64,000 bases of DNA from Ancrocorticia sp047602305 (GTDB lineage: Bacteria; Actinomycetota; Actinomycetes; Actinomycetales; Actinomycetaceae): NCBI GenBank assembly GCA_047602305.1, contig JASGHO010000001.1, forward strand, positions 930,001-994,000. The letters are read 5' to 3'. The translations under genes and the position numbers were made by a program. Positions 1-10,230 of the stretch are shown here, piece after piece (the stretch's first letter is position 1; every line of letters begins with the position of its first letter). The notes under the pieces were generated by a model. That model saw only the letters and a list, made by a program, of their open reading frames with translations. It ran no database searches and was not told the origin of the DNA.

Positions 1-2
1 CC

Positions 3-236
3 TCCGTGGCGGACTACGCGGTGGCCCAGACCTCCGGTCAGCTCCAGACCATCGGCGAGCCCACCGGTGTTGTTCCGATCGGCGCGGTTGTCTCCAAGGA
101 CGACGCCGCCTTCACCGAGGCCACCGTTGCAGCCTTCCAGTACCTCATGGATGAAGGCATCCTCGCCGACATCTTTGAGGCATGGGGCATCAAGGACAAC
201 GTGGGCACCGAAGCCCTCGTGAACCCGGTGAAGTAA
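3..236 (+). CDS. Amino-acid ABC transporter substrate-binding protein (3' part only)
   Basis: This is the C-terminal end (about 78 residues) of a solute-binding protein; the 5' part lies outside the window. The reading frame is open from the window edge to TAA at 234-236. The visible sequence has the closing pattern of the family 3 periplasmic-type binding proteins: a strand with VVPIGAVVSKDD, a helix AFQYLMDEGILADIF and a final tryptophan (EAWGI). The permease starts two bases after its stop and the ATPase follows, so it is the extracellular ligand-binding lipoprotein of a polar amino-acid importer. The substrate cannot be read from this fragment. Confidence 0.85.
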   Translation, partial: SVADYAVAQTSGQLQTIGEPTGVVPIGAVVSKDDAAFTEATVAAFQYLMDEGILADIFEAWGIKDNVGTEALVNPVK

Positions 237-238
237 CC

Positions 239-1218
239 GTGAGTACTTCCACCACTTCACCCGCGAACGGCGCCGAGGAGATCAATCTCATCCGCGCCGT
301 TCCGGTGCGCCACTGGGGACGGTGGGCGTCGGCCGTCGTCGTCGCTGTTCTTGCCGTGATGATGGCCAACGGGCTCATCACCAACAAGAACTTCCACTGG
401 GACATCGTCTTCGCCACGCTGTTCAAGCCCCAGATCTTCCAGGCCATTGGCTGGACACTGCTGTTGACCGTGCTTGCTATGGTCATCGGTATTACGCTCG
501 CCGTCACGCTCGCGATCATGCGGCGCTCCGAGAATCCGGTGCTGCGCTGGGTCTCGATGGCCTACATCTGGTTCTTCCGCGGCACTCCGGTGTACACCCA
601 GCTCATCTTCTGGGGCCTCATCGGCGTGCTCTACCCGCGCCTTTCGCTCGGCATTCCCTTTGGTCCGGAGTTCTTCGATTTCCGCACCTACGACGTGTTT
701 ACCGCGGCCGTCGGCGCGATTCTGGGTCTCGGCCTCAACGAGGCTGCATATCTTTCTGAGATTGTGCGAAGCGGACTCAACTCGGTGGATCCCGGCCAGG
801 AAGAAGCCGCTCGCGCGCTTGGTATGAGCCCGCGCAAGATTCTCGGCCGTATCATCATTCCGCAGGCGATGCGCGTCATCGTGCCGCCCACCGGTAACGA
901 GACGATCTCCATGCTCAAGACAACCTCGCTGGTCACGGCCGTGCCGTTCACGTTGGAACTCACGCGAGTCACCAACGATTTGGGCAGTGCGTCACTGCTG
1001 CAGATTCCCTACCTCGTGGTGGCGGCCATTTGGTACCTGGTGATCACGTCGATCCTCATGTACGGCCAGTCCCACCTGGAGCGTTACTACGGCAAGGGCT
1101 CGAACGAGCGCACCATCCGGCTCTCACGCCGCGCTGCGGCCCGCCAGCGCACCTCGCGCCAGGCCGCGATCAACGCCGCGAACACCACCCCCGCCACCAA
1201 CTCCGCAGAATGGACTCC

Positions 1219-1222
<4 letters not shown>
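239..1222 (+). CDS. Amino-acid ABC transporter permease (HisM/GlnP type)
   Basis: Inner-membrane permease of a polar amino-acid importer, 327 residues. I chose the GTG at 239, two bases after the stop of the binding protein, over the longer frame beginning at 182, which would overlap that gene. It has a hydrophobic N-terminal segment, several membrane spans and the EAA coupling loop (EEAARALGMSPRKILGRIIIP) that docks on the ATPase. The C-terminal tail is rich in Arg, Ala and Thr. The gene is translationally linked to the next one by a short overlap. HisM-type permeases usually act as homo- or heterodimers; only one permease gene is visible here. Confidence 0.93.
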
Positions 1223-1992
<770 letters not shown>

Positions 1993-2030
1993 GGCTAGCG
2001 CTGGAGCCGCTCTCAACTAAATACCAAGAC

Positions 2031-2067
2031 AGGGGTGGGCACGGCTAATGCAGTCGTGCCCACCCCT
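2031..2067 (+). terminator. Terminator of the amino-acid importer operon
   Basis: Perfect 13-bp stem (AGGGGTGGGCACG pairing with CGTGCCCACCCCT) with an 11-nt loop, 38 bases after the ATPase stop. A T-rich stretch (ctttttg) follows about 10 bases later. Confidence 0.85.
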
Positions 2068-2134
2068 TCTTCACACTTTTTGTGCTGTTCAATCGCCCAG
2101 GACGCTTTCATGCAAACATCGAGGTCACGGGCCC

Positions 2135-2176
2135 AACTAGTCTATCTGCCGGCTGCTAACTAGTCCATCTGCCGGC
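2135..2176. repeat. 23-bp-period direct repeat
   Basis: AACTAGTCTATCTGCCGGC at 2135-2153 recurs as AACTAGTCCATCTGCCGGC at 2158-2176, one mismatch in 19 bases. It lies between the convergent importer and phosphatase genes. Confidence 0.8.
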
Positions 2177-2191
2177 AGGCGCCTCGCTCAA

Positions 2192-2230
2192 CCGATTCGC
2201 TCAGCCGATTCGCTCAGCCGATCCGCTCGC
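2192..2230. repeat. Three tandem 13-bp units running through a stop codon
   Basis: CCGATTCGCTCAG is repeated at 2192 and 2205, and a diverged third copy (CCGATCCGCTCGC) lies at 2218-2230. The array starts outside the phosphatase gene and continues into its last codons, so the TGA stop at 2214-2216 is inside a repeat unit. Confidence 0.8.
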
Positions 2231-2819
2231 CCATCCACGAGACCGCCCGGAAGCCCTTCGACAAGCTTCCCTCGATCTCGCAGACCCCGGTATTGAGCGG
2301 GTGGATGCGCGTGACCAACTCGGAAGTGAGGCCCGCAGCCCGGATCGAAGACCACACCGAGATCATCGCCCCATGCGACACGATCGCCACGCTTTCCGCG
2401 CCCGATTCCTCGATCTCCGCCAACACCGAATCGAAGCGCTCCAACACGTCGTGACCGCTCTCCAGACCGCCCATTCGGACGGCGAGATTCCCGGAGATCC
2501 AGGCTCCCATCGTCTCGAAGTAGGAGCGGTAGTCCTTCTCGGCGGAACTCATTTCCATGTCGCCAGCTTGGATCTCACGTACGCCTTCGCGCACTAAAAG
2601 ATCGAGGCCGCGAGCGGTAGCGAGCGGCGTGGCCGTCTGCTGGGTACGAATCAGCGGAGACGTGTAGATCGCGTCAAGATGAGTCCCTTGGAACCGCCCT
2701 GGAAGCGAGGCCGCCTGTTCACGGCCCAGTTCAGTGAGCGGTGCACCTGGGAAGCCGGTATCGAGAGCCTTCGAGATGTTCGAAGGCGTCTGACCATGAC
2801 GGATGAGGTGGATACGCAT
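2214..2819 (-). CDS. Histidine phosphatase family protein (phosphoglycerate mutase-like)
   Basis: 201-residue cytosolic phosphatase of the branch-1 histidine phosphatase superfamily. The phospho-accepting histidine is in LIRHGQTPSN near the N-terminus, and the second catalytic histidine is in AIVSHGAMI near residue 160. The Arg and Glu usual for the pocket are seen in SPLIRTQQTA and VREIQAGDME. The start ATG at 2819 was chosen because CAGGAG precedes it and the protein begins directly with the RHG strand; the 43 codons upstream look like noise. The substrate is unknown. It lies 132 bases downstream of glnE on the same strand. Confidence 0.9.
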   Translation of the reverse strand: MRIHLIRHGQTPSNISKALDTGFPGAPLTELGREQAASLPGRFQGTHLDAIYTSPLIRTQQTATPLATARGLDLLVREGVREIQAGDMEMSSAEKDYRSYFETMGAWISGNLAVRMGGLESGHDVLERFDSVLAEIEESGAESVAIVSHGAMISVWSSIRAAGLTSELVTRIHPLNTGVCEIEGSLSKGFRAVSWMGERIG

Positions 2820-2951
2820 AATCTCCTGTTTTCTCCTGTGATTGCGTAGCGTTCTGTATCTTGTGACGCGGTTTGAGCATCCGAGCGCACTAGCGGTATC
2901 TCGGCGGGTGCCCGGCGTGATCCCCGCGAGCCCTACCCGCGCCTGCAACCT

Positions 2952-5900
2952 CTAGGCATAGAAGACACGCTCAACGATCGCCCGCGCCCGCCGCGCACCG
3001 CGCAAATATTCTTCTTCAACATCGTGCCGCTCCGAAGTGTCCTTGCCCATGAGCGAGGCCACCACCGCGAGTTCGCCCAACTCATGCGGCAGCACGTCGA
3101 TCTTCGAGGACTGCGCGCGGCCCGTTCCCAGGAAGTTGAGATCGCGCAGCAGCGACGCCCGGCTCCACGCCTCGACCAGTCGGTCGTGATCGTTGGAGGA
3201 CAGTAGCCCTGCATCGCGTGCGGCGGCCAATCCGGAGAGCGTCGCCGTTGTTCGAAGAGCAGGATGAGCACCCGCGTGCCGCAACTGCAGCAGCTGGGTG
3301 GTCCACTCGACGTCTGCCAATCCCCCGGGCCCCAGCTTGAGGTGCCGTTTGGGCTGCACGCCACGCGGCATACGCTCGGTCTCCACGCGTGCCTTGATCC
3401 GCCGCACCTCGCGCAGCGCGGCATCGCCCAGCCCGCCAACAGGGTAGCGGAAAGGATCGATCACCTTAATGAACTCGGCGCCGAGAGCCTCGTCACCGGC
3501 GATGGGTCGGGCACGCAGCAGGGACTGGAACTCCCACACCTCAGCCCAACGCTCGTAGTATTCGGCGAGCGATCCGAGGCTGCGCGCCAGCACGCCGTTG
3601 CGGCCCTCGGGGCGCAAGTCGTAGTCCACCGGCATGGGTGGCTCCGGGCTCGCGTCCTTGAGTAGCCGTGCCAGCTGCGAAGCCACCTCGTTGGCGAGCC
3701 GCTGGGCCAGCACCTCGTCACTGCCCGGCAACGGGTCATGAAGGAAGAGGATGTCCGCATCCGAGGCGTACCCCATCTCCTTGCCGCCGAGCCTTCCCAG
3801 GGCGACGACGGCGTAGCGTGACAGTGGCTCCTCAACCCCCAGCTTCTGGCATCCGGCGATCTGTGCCGCGCGAAGTCCCGCCTCAATCGCGATCTCAGCG
3901 GCGTGAGATACAGCGGCCCGCGATGCGGTGGGTTCGACAACACGCAGCACCTGGCCCATGGCCGTCCGCATCAACTCGCGGCGGCGCAAATAGCGCCCGG
4001 CAGCCACAATCTCCGCGGGATCACGGCGCCGTGTGAGCAGCGATTCAAGCTCGGTGTCCAGCTCCTCGCGGGTGGCTGGCAGCAAGTCCGCCTTGTCCAC
4101 CAGCCAGCTGATCGACTCCGCCAACCCGGGAATCTGGTCCGCCAGATACCGCGACGAGGAAAGGATGAGGCAGAGGCGCTCGGCTGCGGCGCCGCCGTCG
4201 CGCAACGTCCGCATGTACCACGAGGTGCGTCCCATCTTTTCGGAGAGGACCCGGAAGGCAAGCAGCCCGGCGTCCGGCTCGGGCCCCTGGGCAAACCACC
4301 CGAGCATCACGGGCAGCAACTGGCGCTGAATGGCCGCCGTACGCGAAACACCCGCAGTCAAAGCGGTGATGTGGTTGAGCGCCCCCGAAGGATTCAGGTA
4401 TCCCATGGAGAACAGACGTTCCTTCGCCGCCTCGGAATTAAGCGAGACGTCATCTGGAGAGAGCCGCGCCGCCTCCGGTAGGAGTGGCCGATAATAGATA
4501 GCCTCGTGGAGCGTCCGCACCTCCCGGCGAGTATCCTGCCAGGCCTTCTCCAGGTCCGCCGATGTAAAAATGCCAGCCCGCTGCAACGAGCGCGCCACCC
4601 GGCGCAGCTCGGCCTCACCACTGGGAACCAGGTGGGAACGGCGCAACCGCTGCAGCTGGATGCGATGCTCCAACACCCGCAGGAATCGGTAATCACGGTC
4701 CAGCAGCTCGGCGTCCTTGCGGGCCACGTAGCCGCCGTCGCGCAGAGCCCCGATGGAATCGAGCGTGGACTGGGTACGCAGTGATTCATCGGTGCGCCCA
4801 TGCACCAGCTGCAACAGCTGCACGGTGAACTCGACATCGCGCAGACCACCCTTGCCGAGCTTGAGCTGGCGCCCCTGCTCGCGCGCGGGCACATGTTCCT
4901 CCACGCGCCTGCGCATCGCGCGCGAATCCTCCACAAAGTTCTCGCGGTTCGCCGCCTCCCACACCTTGGGGCGCAGCGCGCAAATGTAGGCCTCGCCCAG
5001 CTCCATGTCCCCGGCAATGGGCCGCGCCTTGAGCAGAGCCTGGAACTCCCAGCCCTTGGCCCAGCGATCGTAGTAGGCCACGTGCGACTCCAACGTGCGC
5101 ACCAGCGGCCCGTCCTTGCCCTCGGGCCGCAGATTGGCGTCAAGAATCCACAGTGCCGGCTCACCGGCGGAGGCGGACACCGCCCGCCCCACCGACGTCG
5201 CCAAACGCGTGGCAATACGAATGACGCTCGGCTCGTCAAGCGACTCATCGAGCCCCCGCGCCACGTACACCACGTCCACATCGGAAATGTAGTTGAGCTC
5301 GCGCGCGCCCGTCTTGCCCATGGCAATGATCGCCAGGCCCACCTTCTCGGCGTCCTCGATCTCAACGCGCGCCACAGCCAAGGCCGCCTCCAACGCACCA
5401 CCCACGATATCCGCGATCTGCGAGGCCACCTCAGGCATCGCCTCCAACGGATCGGGAGCGGTGAGATCGGATGCCGCCAACGCACCAATCCGTGTGAAGT
5501 AGTGGACTCGCAGCTTGTTGATACAGTCCGCACCCTGGGCCACAGGAAATGGTTTCTCGGGGTCCGCACCCACGGACTCAAGCGCCAGGGCTCGTTCGCG
5601 CGCTAACGTCGTCGTCGAAATAGCGGCACGTTCGTGACCACCGGGCTGCGAGACAATCTCCTCCGTCAGCAACGGATGCGAGGTCATGAAATCAGCGAGT
5701 GAACTCGACATTCCCAGCAGCGCAACCAGCCGCGCCCGAGTGCGCGGATTCGCCACCAACCCGCGCAAAATCGCGCCGCACCCGGCCGCGTCACAGGCCT
5801 CCTTCAAACGAATGAAGGCCAGCAGGCACTGGTCCGGATCCGCGACCTGATCGAACTCTGCGAGATACTCCGGCCGCTTCAGCTCCTCAAGCGCCGGATC

Positions 5901-5978
5901 ACTCAGCAGTGCCTCAGCGCGCGCCGGGTCCGCAAAACCCGCCTTACGCAGCTGGCTCGTCAGACTCTTTTCGCGCAT
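2952..5978 (-). CDS. glnE: Bifunctional glutamine synthetase adenylyltransferase/deadenylase
   Basis: About 1008 residues, the full length of GlnE. The enzyme attaches AMP to glutamine synthetase or removes it in response to nitrogen status. It shows the duplicated architecture: two nucleotidyltransferase domains, the N-terminal one with LNYISDVDVVYVARG and the C-terminal one with MGYASDADILFLHD, each followed by a GlnD-type helical domain (LKLGKGGLRDVEFTVQLLQL and LKLGPGGLADVEWTTQLLQL). The ATG at 5978 has GGGAAG just upstream. It lies directly downstream of glnA2, the usual actinobacterial order. Confidence 0.97.
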   Translation of the reverse strand: MREKSLTSQLRKAGFADPARAEALLSDPALEELKRPEYLAEFDQVADPDQCLLAFIRLKEACDAAGCGAILRGLVANPRTRARLVALLGMSSSLADFMTSHPLLTEEIVSQPGGHERAAISTTTLARERALALESVGADPEKPFPVAQGADCINKLRVHYFTRIGALAASDLTAPDPLEAMPEVASQIADIVGGALEAALAVARVEIEDAEKVGLAIIAMGKTGARELNYISDVDVVYVARGLDESLDEPSVIRIATRLATSVGRAVSASAGEPALWILDANLRPEGKDGPLVRTLESHVAYYDRWAKGWEFQALLKARPIAGDMELGEAYICALRPKVWEAANRENFVEDSRAMRRRVEEHVPAREQGRQLKLGKGGLRDVEFTVQLLQLVHGRTDESLRTQSTLDSIGALRDGGYVARKDAELLDRDYRFLRVLEHRIQLQRLRRSHLVPSGEAELRRVARSLQRAGIFTSADLEKAWQDTRREVRTLHEAIYYRPLLPEAARLSPDDVSLNSEAAKERLFSMGYLNPSGALNHITALTAGVSRTAAIQRQLLPVMLGWFAQGPEPDAGLLAFRVLSEKMGRTSWYMRTLRDGGAAAERLCLILSSSRYLADQIPGLAESISWLVDKADLLPATREELDTELESLLTRRRDPAEIVAAGRYLRRRELMRTAMGQVLRVVEPTASRAAVSHAAEIAIEAGLRAAQIAGCQKLGVEEPLSRYAVVALGRLGGKEMGYASDADILFLHDPLPGSDEVLAQRLANEVASQLARLLKDASPEPPMPVDYDLRPEGRNGVLARSLGSLAEYYERWAEVWEFQSLLRARPIAGDEALGAEFIKVIDPFRYPVGGLGDAALREVRRIKARVETERMPRGVQPKRHLKLGPGGLADVEWTTQLLQLRHAGAHPALRTTATLSGLAAARDAGLLSSNDHDRLVEAWSRASLLRDLNFLGTGRAQSSKIDVLPHELGELAVVASLMGKDTSERHDVEEEYLRGARRARAIVERVFYA

Positions 5979-6092
5979 CTTCCCACTTCTCCCTGCGATC
6001 CGGGCGAACCTCCAGCCCATCACTTCGGCTGAATGTTCACCCGATTGTTCCGGCCGGATTTCTGATTCATTACTCCGGCTCCGATTCTAGGC

Positions 6093-7430
6093 TCAGTATG
6101 TTGCGAGAAAATGACGCCGTTCTGCCGGGGTGATCTGCTGGCGGTACTGCTCCCATTCGTGGCGCTTGTCGCGCAGGAAGTAGTCGAAGCAATCCTCGCC
6201 GAGAGTCTCCGCCACAAGCTCCGAACGCTGCATGATCTCGAGCGCTTGGCTCAGGGAACTCGGCAGGGACTCGATGCCGAGAATCCGGCGCTCCATGTCC
6301 GAGAGCAAGAACACATCCGTATCAGCCTGCTCGGGCAGCTCGTAGTGCCCCTCAATTCCCGCCAGGCCCGCACGCAGCAGCACCGCGTAAGCAAGGTAGG
6401 GATTCGCCGCCGAATCAATGGCCCGATACTCCAGGCGCGCCGACTGCGGCCGATCCGGCCGGTAATGCGGCAACCGAATGAGTGCGCTGCGATTACTCGG
6501 CCCCCAACTCACATACGACGGCGCCTCGCCGCCGCCCCACAGGCGCTTGTAGGAGTTGACGTGCTGATTCGTCACTGCGGTGATCTCGCGGGCGTGCTTG
6601 AGCAGCCCCGCCATGAACTGGCGGCCCGTCTCCGAGAGCCCATACTCGCCTGCCAGATCGGAGAACGCGTTGTGCTCTCCTTCGAAGAGAGAGATGTGGG
6701 TGTGCAATCCCGAGCCCGGGGCGTCAATCAGCGGCTTGGGCATGAACGACGCCTGCACCCCCTGGCGCACCGCCACGTCCTCGATGACCGCCTTGAAGGT
6801 CATGAGATTGTCCGCCATGGAGAGTGCGTCCGAGAAATGCAGATCGATCTCGTTCTGGCCCGGCCCCGCTTCGTGATGCGAGAACTCCACCGAGATCCCC
6901 ATCTCCTCCAGGTTGAGGATCGCCTCGCGGCGGAAATCGTGCGCGGTGGAGCGGGTGACGTGATCGAAGTAGGAGGCCGAATCAATCGGCACCGGGATGG
7001 CTTCCGGATCCGTCGAGGGCTGGAAGAGGAAAAACTCCACCTCCGGATGCACGTAGCAGGTGAAGCCCATCTCCGCGGCCTTCGACAGCGCCCGCTTCAA
7101 GATGTTACGCGGATCGGTGCGGGCCGGTTCGTCGTCACGAGTGGTGATGTCGCAGAACATGCGCGCCACCGGGTGATCAGTGCCGCGCCACGGCAACAGT
7201 TGGAACGTGGAGGCATCGGGCCGGGCAAGCATGTCCGACTCGTAAATACGCGTCAGCCCCTGAATGGCCGAGCCGTCAAACCCGATCCCATCCTCGAACG
7301 CTTCCTCCAACTCCGCCGGCGCAATCGCCACCGACTTCAGCTTCCCCACCACATCGGTGAACCACAGCCGCACGAAACGCACGCCCTTGTCCTCAATGGT
7401 ACGAAGTACATACTCCTGCTGGCGATCCAC
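6093..7430 (-). CDS. glnA2: Glutamine synthetase, type I, GlnA2-like
   Basis: 445 residues, ATP-dependent condensation of glutamate and ammonia to glutamine, or a related gamma-glutamyl transfer. The N-terminal beta-grasp (VRLWFTDVVGKLKSVAI), the active-site loop GFDGSAIQGL, the metal and substrate strands (CYVHPEVEFFLF, GLHTHISL) and the SNRSALIRLP arginine region are all present. Length and gene order (next to glnE) match the second actinobacterial synthetase, GlnA2, rather than the main GlnA1. A Tyr is found in GHYELPEQ near the usual adenylylation loop, but whether GlnE modifies it cannot be told. Start is GTG at 7430 with AAGGAG upstream. Confidence 0.93.
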   Translation of the reverse strand: MDRQQEYVLRTIEDKGVRFVRLWFTDVVGKLKSVAIAPAELEEAFEDGIGFDGSAIQGLTRIYESDMLARPDASTFQLLPWRGTDHPVARMFCDITTRDDEPARTDPRNILKRALSKAAEMGFTCYVHPEVEFFLFQPSTDPEAIPVPIDSASYFDHVTRSTAHDFRREAILNLEEMGISVEFSHHEAGPGQNEIDLHFSDALSMADNLMTFKAVIEDVAVRQGVQASFMPKPLIDAPGSGLHTHISLFEGEHNAFSDLAGEYGLSETGRQFMAGLLKHAREITAVTNQHVNSYKRLWGGGEAPSYVSWGPSNRSALIRLPHYRPDRPQSARLEYRAIDSAANPYLAYAVLLRAGLAGIEGHYELPEQADTDVFLLSDMERRILGIESLPSSLSQALEIMQRSELVAETLGEDCFDYFLRDKRHEWEQYRQQITPAERRHFLATY

Positions 7431-7650
7431 GGCACTCCTTCGGTCGGTCTTCCCCTATTGTGCCACCATGACTGTGATTGAGTGCCGAGGCGCCCGCTTC
7501 CGAGTCTGAGTCCGATTCTGATTCCGATTCAGGATGAACGACGACGGCGTCCGCCACTTCCGTCTTTTCTGGCCTCCAGACGCGTCTGGCTGGCGTCACC
7601 GGCTCGCTCGGCCTTCGACGTGGTTGGGCGCTGGGCGCTGTGGTGCTACT

Positions 7651-8811
7651 TCATGCCCTGTTCATGTCCTGCCAGCCCAGGACATCCGTGTGGTTCTCCG
7701 GCTTGGTGTCGTTGGACTCGGGGGCGTCTTGGAAACGGGCCTTCATCAACGCGATCATGTCCACGAGGTCATGGCCTCGAACGAGCGGGCTCGAGGTGCG
7801 GATAAATCCATGTGCCACGTCCGCAATGGGCCGATCATCCATGACTGCCATGCGATCAAGGGTTCGTCCCCATTCGTTCAAGCAGCCCAGGGCGAAGGCC
7901 CAGGGGGCGAGAGTGGCCATGTAGGTCATGTCGGTGCCTGGCGGAGGGGCCACGAGGAAGCGCCGGAATCCTCGGCATTGATCGCGCGCCACGGTGCCGT
8001 CCGTGGTGCGGACGGCACCGCCAAACATGGTGAGGATGCCGAGCAACGCCACCATGAGGCAGACGATGAGCCAGAAGGGACTCAAGGAATCCATCTGCAT
8101 GAGGATGAAAGCAACAACGGCTCCGACGAGGCCGCCGACGAACTCCAATCCGCCGGCGGAGCTGAGAGGCCCACGGGCGGGGCGGAGCCAGCCGTATTCA
8201 TCGTGAATTCGATGCACCACGGCACCCGACATGCGGTCGGTGATCGAACGCCGCAACCCCGACAGGCGCCCAGAGGGTACGCCCACCGGTGGAATTCCCA
8301 GGTCCTCCAGGATGCTTCGGAAACGCCGCGAATCAAAGGGATGGGATCTCGCATACGGCTGGTTCTCCACGGCGCCGGGGACCGCCAGCTGGTCAAGGAA
8401 AAGGCGTTCTTCCGGGGTGCAGGTGTCGTCAGCGGGATTCAGGTAAGCCACCACCACCAAGGGGCGTCCTTTGCTGAGATAACGATATTCGACCAGCTCA
8501 ACAAAGCCACGCACCGCCAGATCCAAAATCATGCAGAGCGCAATATCGCGGTGGCCCGCGTCACGGTAGATCAGCGCCGCTTCCGCCGGGCTCATTTGCG
8601 GCTGCTCGATCCGCATCGGAGGTTCGCCGCCCGTCACGTGGCGGGTGGGTTGGGGTTCGTCCCCCTCGGGGAAGACGCCACGCGGAAGCAGCGCGTATTC
8701 GCGCTCCGGGCGAATCGCAATGAGCAGGATGAGTGCAGCCACACCGATGAGCAGGATTCCCGACCAAAACTCAGCGTTCGTCAGCTGGAAGTAGGCAATG
8801 ATTTGTGACAT
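7651..8811 (-). CDS. DUF2207-like membrane protein, shortened
   Basis: 386 residues. It starts with a membrane segment (FWSGILLIGVAALILLIA), then a cytosolic region with MSPAEAALIYRDAGHRDIALCMILDLAVRGFVEL, the pattern of the DUF2207 core. A pair of membrane spans follows at about residues 225-265, with a soluble tail. Usual DUF2207 proteins have a large extracellular N-terminal domain before the first span; it is absent here. A GGAGG site precedes the ATG at 8811. Function is unknown; related proteins are envelope-linked. It is divergent from panB and separated from glnA2 by 220 bases in which I see no gene. Confidence 0.7.
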   Translation of the reverse strand: MSQIIAYFQLTNAEFWSGILLIGVAALILLIAIRPEREYALLPRGVFPEGDEPQPTRHVTGGEPPMRIEQPQMSPAEAALIYRDAGHRDIALCMILDLAVRGFVELVEYRYLSKGRPLVVVAYLNPADDTCTPEERLFLDQLAVPGAVENQPYARSHPFDSRRFRSILEDLGIPPVGVPSGRLSGLRRSITDRMSGAVVHRIHDEYGWLRPARGPLSSAGGLEFVGGLVGAVVAFILMQMDSLSPFWLIVCLMVALLGILTMFGGAVRTTDGTVARDQCRGFRRFLVAPPPGTDMTYMATLAPWAFALGCLNEWGRTLDRMAVMDDRPIADVAHGFIRTSSPLVRGHDLVDMIALMKARFQDAPESNDTKPENHTDVLGWQDMNRA

Positions 8812-8990
8812 CCCACCTCCTGCGAGGGTCGGCTAAACAACGATGGTTGACCTGATAGGGACATAGTAGCTCGTCAGAGCGGTGTAACGGGGTCCATTGG
8901 TCACCCATGCCGGTCCATCTCGGCAGCCGAAATGCGCACCCCACGGCTCGACGACTAGGATGGTGCGCACTGTCCGAGAGAAGGAGAAGC

Positions 8991-9806
8991 ATGAGCACCT
9001 CGAAGAGCCCCACGCCGCGCCGCGTGCGGGTCCATCATCTCACCGAGATGAAGCAGCGCCGCGAGCCCATCACGATGTTGACCTGCTACGACGCCATCAC
9101 GGCCCACATCTTCGACTCCGCCGGAGTGGAGACATTGCTCGTCGGCGATTCCTACGGCAACACGATGCTCGGTTACCAGTCCACCCTGCCCGTCTCGATC
9201 GAACAGATGGAAGTGTCCACCGGAGCCGTTGCCCGCGGTACTCAGCGTGCCTTCGTCGTCGCCGATCTTCCCTTCGGCTCCTACGAGGAGTCTCCCGCCC
9301 AGGGCGTGCGCTCCTCCGTGCGCCTGATGAAGGCCGGTGCGCAGGCGGTCAAGTTGGAGGGCGGCAAGCGCCAGGCCGCGACCATCGCGCACATCACCGC
9401 CGCCGGAATCCCGGTGGTGGGGCACCTCGGTTTCACGCCGCAGTCCGAGCATCGGCTCGGCGGTCCGCGCGTGCAGGGCCGCACCGATGAGTCCGAAACT
9501 CAGCTCATCGAGGACGCCGTCGCGGTGCAGGAAGCTGGAGCTGTCGCCGTCGTCCTGGAAATGGTGCCGGCCGCTCTCGCCGCGAAGATCTCCGAGATCC
9601 TCACCATCCCCACCATCGGCATCGGCGCTGGTGACGGCTGCGACGGGCAAGTGTTGGTGTGGACCGACATGGCCGGGATGACCAGCTGGTCCCCTTCCTT
9701 CTCCAAGCAATTCGGGCAGGTGGGCGAGGCACTACGCGACGCCGCCGCGGACTACTGCGCGGCCGTCAAGTCGCGCTCTTTCCCCGAGGATTCACACTCG
9801 TTCTAG
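8991..9806 (+). CDS. panB: 3-methyl-2-oxobutanoate hydroxymethyltransferase
   Basis: 271-residue first enzyme of pantothenate synthesis; it transfers a hydroxymethyl group from methylene-tetrahydrofolate to 2-oxoisovalerate. Typical blocks are visible: MLTCYDAITAHIFD, TLLVGDSYGNTMLGY, VKLEGG, VGHLGFTPQS, VLEMVPA and TIGIGAG. The ATG at 8991 follows AAGGAGAAGC, so the 28 upstream in-frame codons are excluded. No panC or panD is next to it, so the pathway genes are scattered. A long palindrome with a T-rich flank follows and could end the transcript. Confidence 0.97.
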   Translation: MSTSKSPTPRRVRVHHLTEMKQRREPITMLTCYDAITAHIFDSAGVETLLVGDSYGNTMLGYQSTLPVSIEQMEVSTGAVARGTQRAFVVADLPFGSYEESPAQGVRSSVRLMKAGAQAVKLEGGKRQAATIAHITAAGIPVVGHLGFTPQSEHRLGGPRVQGRTDESETQLIEDAVAVQEAGAVAVVLEMVPAALAAKISEILTIPTIGIGAGDGCDGQVLVWTDMAGMTSWSPSFSKQFGQVGEALRDAAADYCAAVKSRSFPEDSHSF

Positions 9807-9844
9807 CCAATCTCATCGCTTGTGCGGTGAGGCCACGAAAATCC

Positions 9845-9903
9845 ATCTCCGTAATCCCGCATCTCGTGTACCTATGACACACGGGGTGCGGGATTACGGA
9901 GAT
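9845..9903. repeat. Dispersed palindrome family B, copy 1 (terminator-like)
   Basis: Perfect 17-bp inverted repeat, ATCTCCGTAATCCCGCA at 9845-9861 against TGCGGGATTACGGAGAT at 9887-9903, around a loop containing GTGTACCTATG. ACTTTTC follows on the plus strand, so it may terminate panB. A second copy with the same arms and loop motif is at 20970-21028. Confidence 0.85.
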
Positions 9904-9956
9904 ACTTTTCGGGAGTCGTGGCATCAGGGGCTTCGGGGGCTCAGGATTCGTCGTCG

Positions 9957-10169
9957 TTAATCGTCGGGCCAGAAATCATCCTTCTCGTCCCACTCCTCGC
10001 GCCACCTCTTTTCCGCCGTATCTGACGCCGCGTTGCGTTCGCGGGCGATCTCGAAGGCGCGGGCGGCTTCCTCGGCGCTGGCGTAGGGGCCCATGCGGTC
10101 GCGCCATCCCGAGCGTTTGCCTTTCTCCACCTCGCCGGTGCGGGTGTTGAGATAGTATTCACCCTCCAT
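9957..10169 (-). CDS. Small SPOR-like conserved protein
   Basis: 70 residues beginning MEGEYYLNTRTGEVEKGK, with an AAAGGAG site just upstream of the ATG at 10169. It has the pattern of the short actinobacterial proteins described as SPOR-like (a strand, a Gly-rich link, RMGPYASAEEAARAFEIARERN, then an acidic tail). It is divergent from the methionine aminopeptidase gene with only 61 bases between the starts, and this pairing is common in actinobacteria. Function is not known. SPOR domains elsewhere bind denuded peptidoglycan, but there is no signal peptide here, so a cytosolic role is more likely. Confidence 0.75.
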   Translation of the reverse strand: MEGEYYLNTRTGEVEKGKRSGWRDRMGPYASAEEAARAFEIARERNAASDTAEKRWREEWDEKDDFWPDD

Positions 10170-10230
10170 GACGTCTCCTTTCGCACCGCGGCGGGTGCCA
10201 AGCCGGTGCGTTCGTCCTAGACTTGAATCC

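Noticed and set aside
9845..9903. CRISPR-like or attachment-site reading of the palindromes
   Set aside because: There are only single palindromes at each site, with no spaced array, no cas genes and no integrase.
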